A stretch of DNA of 64,000 bases from Ahaetulla prasina. Taxonomy: Eukaryota; Chordata; Lepidosauria; Squamata; Colubridae. The stretch spans positions 195,247,436 to 195,311,435 of the forward strand of contig NC_080539.1 of the NCBI RefSeq assembly GCF_028640845.1. The letters are read 5' to 3'. The notes under the pieces were generated by a model. The model was not told where the DNA came from. It worked only from the letters and a program-made list of their open reading frames with translations, and did not search any database. Below, in pieces: positions 57,578 to 64,000 of this stretch. Every line of letters begins with the position of its first letter. Within the stretch, counting starts at the first letter, position 1. Made by a program: the position numbers and the translations under genes.

Positions 57578-59119
57578 GGGGGCATTTCCATAGATACTGA
57601 AGCCAAGAGTCCATAGCTATGTTCATGTATTAACCATGCTTCTTGAATGAACTAAACCTAGCTAAGTTTATACGTGCTAACGCATAAACCATTATTTTCT
57701 AAACCACAGTAGCTTAGCATTATGTGTAAAGTTCTGCCACTTAGTAGGCATCTCATCCCATTTATACAATATGGTACTGTGTTTTATAATTCCACTGACA
57801 GTCATGGTGGATTTAACTTGTAGATAACCTTTAGGTTTTCTTGAATACAACTAGTATTACATAAAAAGCTTTGTAATAATAGAAAGAGAGACAGAGACAA
57901 ATAGACAGGCCTTGGCTGAGTGAAGCAACAATTGGTTTCCCCCAAGAAACTGGCTTTCATTTCTCCCCCATTTTCTTTATATCTGAGGGAAATCAACACA
58001 GAGAAAATATCAAGAGGATAAGGAACAAGAAGGGCCTGTCTCACAACACCCCAATAGCAGGCTTGTATGATTTGCTTTGAACCATCTTCTCTACAACAAG
58101 CAGGGGCTAAAAACCAAGAGCTCATTGATAATATGTGAGAAATAACTAATTTACCCAGGCTGGCAGTATTGATTCTGTTTGGAATTCTCTTGGCAACTGT
58201 TTTCTTCCCTTATTATTCCTATATTCCCCTTTTCTCCCCAATAAACCCTTTTATTGATTTCTCTATATAGATTTATCTTTCATAAGAGTATTTCCATTAA
58301 AATCTTCCTTACATGCAAGACTGCAGGATTACACAGGATTATTTTTTTTTTAATTTCAGGTCTGGCACAGGATTTTTCAGTTCTACATTTCAAGGCTTTC
58401 GATGGGAAGATTCAAAGAACTTTCCTTTTTAGTTTTCCTAGCAAAAACAAAAACAAACACTTGAGTAGAAGAGCTAAGGACTCCTGCAGGATGTCCCTGT
58501 AGATTCAGTCTAATTAGGGGAGGCCTATTTAAATTATCTTTATTGAGGAACCTTTGGATGAAGGAGCTCATCTCCCCTCCAGCTTTGTAGCCAACCATAA
58601 GAGTTGGGGAAGATAGGAACTGTTGTCTAAAGTGGTATTTTCAGACCACCAAAATGATTAGCTAAAAAAAAATCATGTATTACTTAATCAGGAATCAAAA
58701 TTCCAATTTAGAAAATTGACCTGTGTTCTTTTCTTCTTTTTGCCTTTAGGCTCTCACAGAATCTCAGCAACATCCTACGGAACTCCAGGGTTTTGTGGAA
58801 TGCAATTTGAAAAATTCTGATCTAGTACTTTTAGAAGACAACAAATTGGGAAAAATTCATCTGCTGGTTAATTCACATAAAAGAAGGAAGCAAGTCAGCT
58901 GTCTCTAGCTACAACATCAAAAATATGCCAACATGCTGGAAGCAAACAATATTTTTCTGTAAAGAAATATATTTAAAATATGAACCATGTCATCTTTAAG
59001 AACTTGTATAAACCACTGATTTAAATATTGAGCCCACACTTAAAATGCATTTCTTTGCAATAATTGAGAATTTATTTGCACTGGATCAGGCCATTTTGTG
59101 TGTCTAGAAGAAGCTATTC
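57578..59119. other. No recognised gene
   Basis: Unique-looking sequence. The 107-codon frame at 57802-58125 (-) has no recognised domain. Confidence 0.5.
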
Positions 59120-59127
59120 AACTAAAG

Positions 59128-59377
59128 CAGGGGTGTCAAATTTGCATTGTCATGGTGTTGTCACATGATATATCATGACTTTTCCCCCCTTCGCTAAACC
59201 AGGCATGGGTGTGGCCAGTGTGTGACACATCCTTGATGAACGTATCTTTTCTTTTATGTACACTGAGAGCATATGCACCAAGACAAATTCCTTGTGTGTC
59301 CAATCACACTTGGCCAATAAAAAATTCTATTCTATTCTATTCTATCTGGCCTGTGGGCCACAAGTTTGACACCACTG
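59128..59377 (+). mobile_element. hAT-like element with nested Snake1 LINE tail
   Basis: Ends CAGGGGTGTCAAATTTG and CAAGTTTGACACCACTG are inverted repeats. A perfect 8-bp TSD, AACTAAAG, lies at 59120-59127 and 59378-59385. A 115-bp Snake1 LINE 3' end (59231-59345) is inserted inside. Removing it would leave an element of about 135 bases with GGGTGTGGCC and CTGGCCTGTGGGCC motifs. Confidence 0.92.
59231..59345 (+). mobile_element. Snake1/L3-type CR1 LINE 3' terminus
   Basis: A 93-base match to the last part of the 3' UTR of 26729-28112 and 43680-44180, from CCTTGATGAACGTATC to GGCCAATAAAA. It is followed by about 4.4 ATTCT units (59324-59345). An extreme 5' truncation nested in the hAT-like element. 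Confidence 0.93.
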
Positions 59378-59560
59378 AACTAAAGGCAAAACTGTGGAAG
59401 AAATACATATAGTATTCTATGGTATGCATAAAGATGAATTTCAAAATTTTCAAAAAGTGAATAGATGTTTAGACTATTCTGGATAAGGTTCATTAAATTT
59501 CTATCATGTCTGGATTTTCAAATTTCAATAAAGCAAAAATTAACAGTATTAGAAAATCTT

Positions 59561-59740
59561 CTCTGAGTTGAGCTTAACTCTTGGTGACTTCATAGGCTCT
59601 TCCATCACCAGTCAACAAAATAGAAGTGGCTTGCCACTGCCTTTTTCACTATTTTTCATCTTCTCAGTCCAGGTAGCCCTGCTATTCCCTGGAGGTTTTC
59701 CATCCAGATACATCCAGATCTGACCATGCTGAGCCCAAAC
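59561..59740 (-). mobile_element. Possible 5S-rRNA-derived SINE remnant
   Basis: CTATTCCCTGGAGGTTTTCC, ATCCAGATAC and ATCTGACCATGCTGAG resemble the reverse complement of the 5S rRNA internal promoter region (TTGGATGGGAGAC, AGCAGGGTCGG). The preceding AACAAAATAGAAGTGGCTTG is common SINE body sequence. 5S-headed SINEs are known in lizards. The match is diverged, so the identification is tentative. Confidence 0.45.
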
Positions 59741-60109
59741 AAACTGATTCAGGCACTTCTACCTGCTCAATCAAAATGATTTAACCAATCAAATACTTGT
59801 TAATAGCTTTCAGGTGACTAGAATTAATTCCTCTGTGAATTAGTATGGACTTATCAAAGAGGATAATTCCTAAATATTGAAGCAAAATTCTATGAATTTG
59901 CACTGGAATAAAATCCGGAAAATTCTAAAAATTGTTGATAGGCAATCACACTGGTGTCCCACATTAATAATTGCAGATTCTATCTTCCAAAGGTCCAAAA
60001 TTCACAAGGATGGTAATTGTAGCCCTTGAAATAAAATGAATTTTTCTATGTGGAGGAAAACTGCTAAATCTAAAACATTAAAGTACGAATTCCTCACATT
60101 GACCATAAA

Positions 60110-60420
60110 ATATTGTCAAGGTTATGATTTTACCGGTTGTAACACATGGCTGTGAAATTTGGAGCACCAGAAAGGCTGCATAAAGAAAAATAAATGCCTT
60201 CGACATTTAGAGAACTCCATATTTTGAACTCCAAGAAGAACAAAATGATTCAGAATTAGATGGAGTAAAACCAAACTGGTTATAGGATGTGTTAATAGAG
60301 AAGCTAAACCTGAGACATTTTGGATTCTACAAAAGCAAGGGTCATTGTGGAAGGCTCTGATACTTCGAAACACCAAAAACAGTTGAAAAAGAAAATCAAT
60401 AGCTGACAAGGGTGCTAGAT
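60110..60420 (+). pseudogene. Bov-B/RTE LINE RT C-terminal remnant
   Basis: The plus strand reads VMILPVVTHGCEIWSTRKAA (Bov-B form: VFPVVxYGCESWTxxKAE), then a KINAF remnant. Further on comes LIEKLNLRHFGFYKS (form LxLKLxYFGHLMR), then SLWKALILR (form SLEKTLMLG). These are in the order expected for the ORF2 C-terminus. Stops and indels interrupt it. It is the opposite strand to the 51820 fragment. Confidence 0.75.
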
Positions 60421-62007
60421 ACTACCATTGTCTAATTGATTAATTTACCCTGTTTTCTTACACCCATTCTTTCAGGATCTAAAGCCCTGACTGAGAGCTG
60501 AAAAGGGTAATCACATGAAGATAGCAAACCTACTTTTCTTATCACAACTGAGATCAGATGACACCGCCTCATTTTCACTCTCCTAGTCAGCATCTTCAGA
60601 GCCTGAAGAACCTGAAGCATTTGATACAGGGACTTTCAAGAAAAGCCTTTAGCTTTCATGGTCCTCAGGCTCCCCACACAACAAGCTACACCCATGCAAC
60701 ATACATTACGCACCTGGCCCTTTCCTATTAGCAGCCCCCTCTTTTAACAGAGATGGGGGGAGGCTTACAGATGTCCTAAACCTCAGTCCTGACAGTCATC
60801 CAAGCCTTAGGCAGGCTACTCCAGTGCTCTATATCTCATGCTCTAAGCTCCTTCCTGTCTCTTCATTTACAGAATTAAGGGTTCTCATCACATCCCTATC
60901 TTTACACAGAGTTCATTTAATACGGACAAAAAAGCACGGGGGTATTACCCTGCAAAGGATACTGCCAGTCTTACAGCAATGAATGGGACTTGTGGTATCA
61001 AAGGCAAGTCTAGGAGAGGTCAGGACAGCCCATACAGTCTGCTACTAAATTGTTCTCAGGCAGCGTGTTAATAGTCTATTGCATATACTGAGCTGCTCCC
61101 TTGGTACTACAAAGAATTTCAGAGTGAATATTTATGACTCATCGGTATGTTTAATCTTTTGTTATTTTGCATTTTAATTAATACAAATTTGATTTTAAAA
61201 GAAACTGGTAATTAATCATATTTTAGGCAATTAACAGGAAATAATCCCACTTTGTTCAAGTCATAATGCCATCATTTGGAGGTGATTATATGGATTATCC
61301 AGCTGGATTTATTTCAGAGTACACGACTGCAGCTCCTGTTCATTAGGCCAATTAAGCTACAATGGTCTATAGAATTTCCACTTCATAAGTTTAAATATGA
61401 TAGTAAAATTAAGTGTGTGAGCTAAACCAAAAGCCATATCATCTTTAACTATTCCAAGACTAGCTTGCTAGTCCTTTATCAAACAATCAGTATCCAATTC
61501 ATTAGCTAAGCAATAACTTTTGCTCTCTCCGGATGAGAGCAAAAAGGCCATGTTTCCACAGTGTTGTGTGAAGATTAAAAAAGCACAAACTGTGCATAGC
61601 TCTGTAACAATTTTTCATGGTTTAAAGCATTTTACAGTTCTGGTCTCACATCCCTAACACCTAAAATGTCATTAGATAAGTGAGAAGAGATTCCTGGTTG
61701 GCAGTCTGAGCCATGCTGGTCTTCAACTCTCCTCCGACACCCTATCAGTGTTTAAATCCATCTATGGGGAAAAAGGGGGAACTGTTTTGTTTTTATTTGG
61801 AGATGAGTAAGTACATCTGTATGTATTTGTTGATACACTTCAGGGGTCCCAAATCCTTCAGCTCATTGATGCCTTCATAAAATTTCCAAGTATTTATTAA
61901 CTTCCAAGTGTTCATTTTATGATGAAAATGATTTAATTAATAAAGCTTTAACTAATTGTATGATGAACAACAACATCAACTCCCTGGGTAATCCTATCAA
62001 CTCTAGG
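60421..62007. other. No recognised gene; possible conserved non-coding segment
   Basis: Unique-looking. The segment 61140-61340 is repeat-free and rich in TAATTA-type motifs, discussed as a weak finding. Confidence 0.4.
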
Positions 62008-62015
62008 GGGTTGAT

Positions 62016-62281
62016 CAGAGGTGATATTCAGCAGGTTCTGACCCAGTTCTGGAGAACCGGTAGTGGAAATATTGAGTAGTTCAGAGAACTGGTAAATACC
62101 AACTCTGGCCCCGACCCCAATCTATTCTCTGCCTCCCAAGTCCCAGTTGATTGGGAAGAAATGGAGATTTTACAGTATCCTTCTCCTGCCACTCTCACCA
62201 AGCCACTCCCACCAAGTCATGCCATGCCCACCAAGCCACGCCCACAGAACCGGTGGTAAAAAAAATTCAATCCCACCACTG
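62016..62281 (-). mobile_element. hAT-like non-autonomous element
   Basis: A 266-bp element from CAGAGGTGATATTCAGC to TCAATCCCACCACTG. It has a perfect 8-bp TSD, GGGTTGAT, at 62008-62015 and 62282-62289. Contains GGAGAACCGGTAG and CCAAGCCACGCCCACAGAAC, motifs shared with 47191-47760. Non-coding. Confidence 0.95.
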
Positions 62282-62473
62282 GGGTTGATATAGACCATTG
62301 TGAGGAACCCTGATATACAAAGGCACACACTTGTTTTGTTTTGGGGTTTGTTTTTTTGTGCTTCATGTGCCTTTTGTGATTTTGGAACACACCTGTTCCA
62401 TTATTGTAGGGAAGAGAAATGGAGATTGAGAGGCTGCTTGGATCAGTGCCCTGCCTATCGCTTTCTTCCTAAA

Positions 62474-62956
62474 CAGTAGGCTTTTCCAACCTATTGTCCT
62501 CCAAGTGTTTTGCCCTACACAGCTACTTATGGGGGAGGGCCTTCTCTGTGGGGGCTCCTACCCTATGGAACGAGCTTCCCCCTGGACTCCGACAAATATC
62601 TGACCTTAGGACCTTCCGCCGCGAACTTAAAACCTACTTATTTCATCTTGCTGGACTCGCTTAAATTTTAAATTATCAAATTGATTTTATGGGTTTTTAA
62701 TTTTTTAGTAAATTTTAGAGGGAATATTTTTATCTATAAGTAGCCAAATTAAATAGGTTTTTTAAGGGTTGTTTTTAGTTTTGTATTGTTGTTTTCTTTC
62801 TGTATTTTATTTGTGGCTGAGTCCTTTGGGAGAAGGGCGGTCTATAAATAAAAATATTATTATTATTATTATTATGCCAAAAGCTATGCTGACCAATCAT
62901 TTTAGAAGCTGTAGTCCTAATATACCATATCAATCAGAGTAATTGGGGGAAGGCTG
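62474..62956. mobile_element. Possible MITE split by an L2 fragment
   Basis: Left half (62474-62526): GCTTTTCCAACCTATTGTCC, TCCAAGTGTTTTGCCC. Right half (62878-62956): GAAGCTGTAGTCCTAATATA and ATTGGGGGAAGGCTG. These look like the two ends of a common amniote fold-back repeat, with an L2 3' end lodged between. No TSD could be confirmed. Confidence 0.45.
62527..62877 (+). mobile_element. L2-type LINE 3' end
   Basis: Coding tail 62536-62664 reads RAFSVGAPTLWNELPPGLRQ and then TFRRELKTYLFHLAGLA before a stop, the conserved C-terminus of L2/CR1-group ORF2. It is followed by a T-rich 3' UTR, GGGAGAAGGGCGGTCTATAA and (ATT)n at 62857-62874. The C-terminal frame is intact, so it is a comparatively young fragment. 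5' truncated. Confidence 0.85.
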
Positions 62957-64000
62957 GGGATTGCTCTGATTGATATTGAAGAACCACTCAAGACTCTCTG
63001 TGTATCCCATCCATGGAAAGGAAGTTGAGGAGCTCTAATCTACAAAGTGTTTTATAGGGTGTCACAAGCTTGTCTCTGATGTTAAAGGCTGAAATATACT
63101 TCTTTGTTTCAGGATGACTTGACTGGCACAGAGATTTATACAACACTCTGTCAAGGATCTTGTCAGGAGACTAGATAAGGCAGCAAATGGCCATCAGCAG
63201 CACTGGGACAGAAGGAAAACCTGAACCAGAGGTCAATTATATAGTCTTACTGCATCTAGGCAAGCTGAGAGAGAGCCTTGGGCCTGATCCAAGCTGACAT
63301 CCAATGAGCAGCAGCAAATCATGTTGCCCTTCTTGGCGAAAAGGAAACTAAATATGTGGGGAACAAAAATAAATAAATAACTGAAGGCTTTGGACTATGG
63401 TTCAATTCACCAAAAATGAAAACAAGTGATTTTATATTTCTCTGAAACCTCCAGGGACATATATCATCATGTTTTCAGTCCATTAATTGCCATGATATAA
63501 GATTGGCTACAGTATAAGAGCCAACATATTTCCCCTCTCTTTGTTAAAAAAAGGAAGAGAGAAAGGAGGTAAGTGACAGAGCAAGTGGGAGAAAAACCCT
63601 ATTTTTTGCTACTGTATTGCATAATAATGACCCATGGCATCTGCTAAACTGATCTCATCCTGGGAGGTTCCAGAATTTTGGTTTTCCCCAAACATTTCTC
63701 TATTATAACTCTTCTTATATCTTAATAGGTGAAAACAGGGCAGCTGCTTGATTATTCAACTGTAGGATTCCCCAAAAAGTGGTTCAGCCACAAGCATATT
63801 TTTTAGACACCAACAATATAGGCCTATAGACATCAGCAAAAAAACTGGGCTTCCCAAAGATATTGACTCCCCCCCCCTTTTTTTTTTGCAGTATATAAAA
63901 ACATGAGGGAATGCTGTGAAAAAAAAGGATAACAAGAAGGATGTCTGGCTAACAGCACTCAAGAAAGAGTTTTCTTTGCAATCTATCTATATACTGAAAC
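62957..64000. other. No recognised gene
   Basis: Unique-looking DNA with a C-run/T-run at 63869-63889. No gene or TE end was recognised. Confidence 0.5.

Noticed and set aside
58735..58830. Possible old repeat with GGAACTCCAGGGTTTTGTGGAA-like sequence
   Set aside because: Similar to a dispersed repeat from memory, but no termini or second copy in the window, so not called.

Overview
This window reads as intergenic or deep-intronic DNA from a snake. It is AT-rich, has no recognisable host exon, and is packed with retrotransposons and small DNA transposons of squamate type. The strongest lineage clue is three CR1-type LINE 3' ends, two of them running straight into an (ATTCT)n microsatellite (AATAG on the other strand) and one into a two-unit stub. 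This matches the 'microsatellite-seeding' Snake1/L3 CR1 elements described from snakes. Sauria-type tRNA SINEs, Bov-B-like remnants and a chromodomain-bearing Ty3/Gypsy fragment fit the same picture. Family names come from remembered sequence similarity, because no database search was possible. Termini, target-site duplications (TSDs), reading frames and repeats were read directly.

Layout. 1-8.1 kb: mostly featureless, with a small hAT-type element at 1141, LINE tails at 5.1-5.5 kb and a (GATA)n/(CTAA)n tract at 6.4 kb. 8.1-13.6 kb: a solo LTR (8112-8704), an 826-bp near-perfect tandem duplication (8772-10423), a palindromic hAT MITE (11094-11228), and a 5'-truncated chromoviral Ty3/Gypsy copy on the minus strand (11302 to about 13560) with 3' LTR, polypurine tract and broken RNase H, integrase and chromodomain. 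15.9-22.2 kb: a tRNA SINE, a 992-bp hAT-like element holding a perfect 42-bp palindrome, a roughly 260-bp fold-back, a Sauria SINE fragment, a CR1 copy split by a solo LTR, and a TA-flanked MITE.

24-31.7 kb: three copies of one CR1/Rex-like LINE 3' end (one with an open 170-codon RT tail), a second LTR of the split-CR1 family, a 1.4-kb Snake1 copy, and an L2 fragment. 34.4-41.2 kb: a CR1 fragment, a hAT MITE, then the largest feature, a full-length but frameshifted L1 LINE on the minus strand (35175-41230) bounded by a perfect 17-bp TSD.

42.5-64 kb: a complete Sauria SINE with a 14-bp TSD, a Snake1 end with 16 ATTCT units, more hAT-like elements with 8-bp TSDs (47191, 57283, 59128, 62016), Bov-B remnants (51.8 kb minus, 60.1 kb plus), L2 tails, and long stretches in which nothing was recognised.

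No host gene, RNA gene, operon or defence system was found. The useful signal is in how elements interrupt one another and in several unusual palindromes and duplications. No previously undescribed functional system can be claimed from this sequence.
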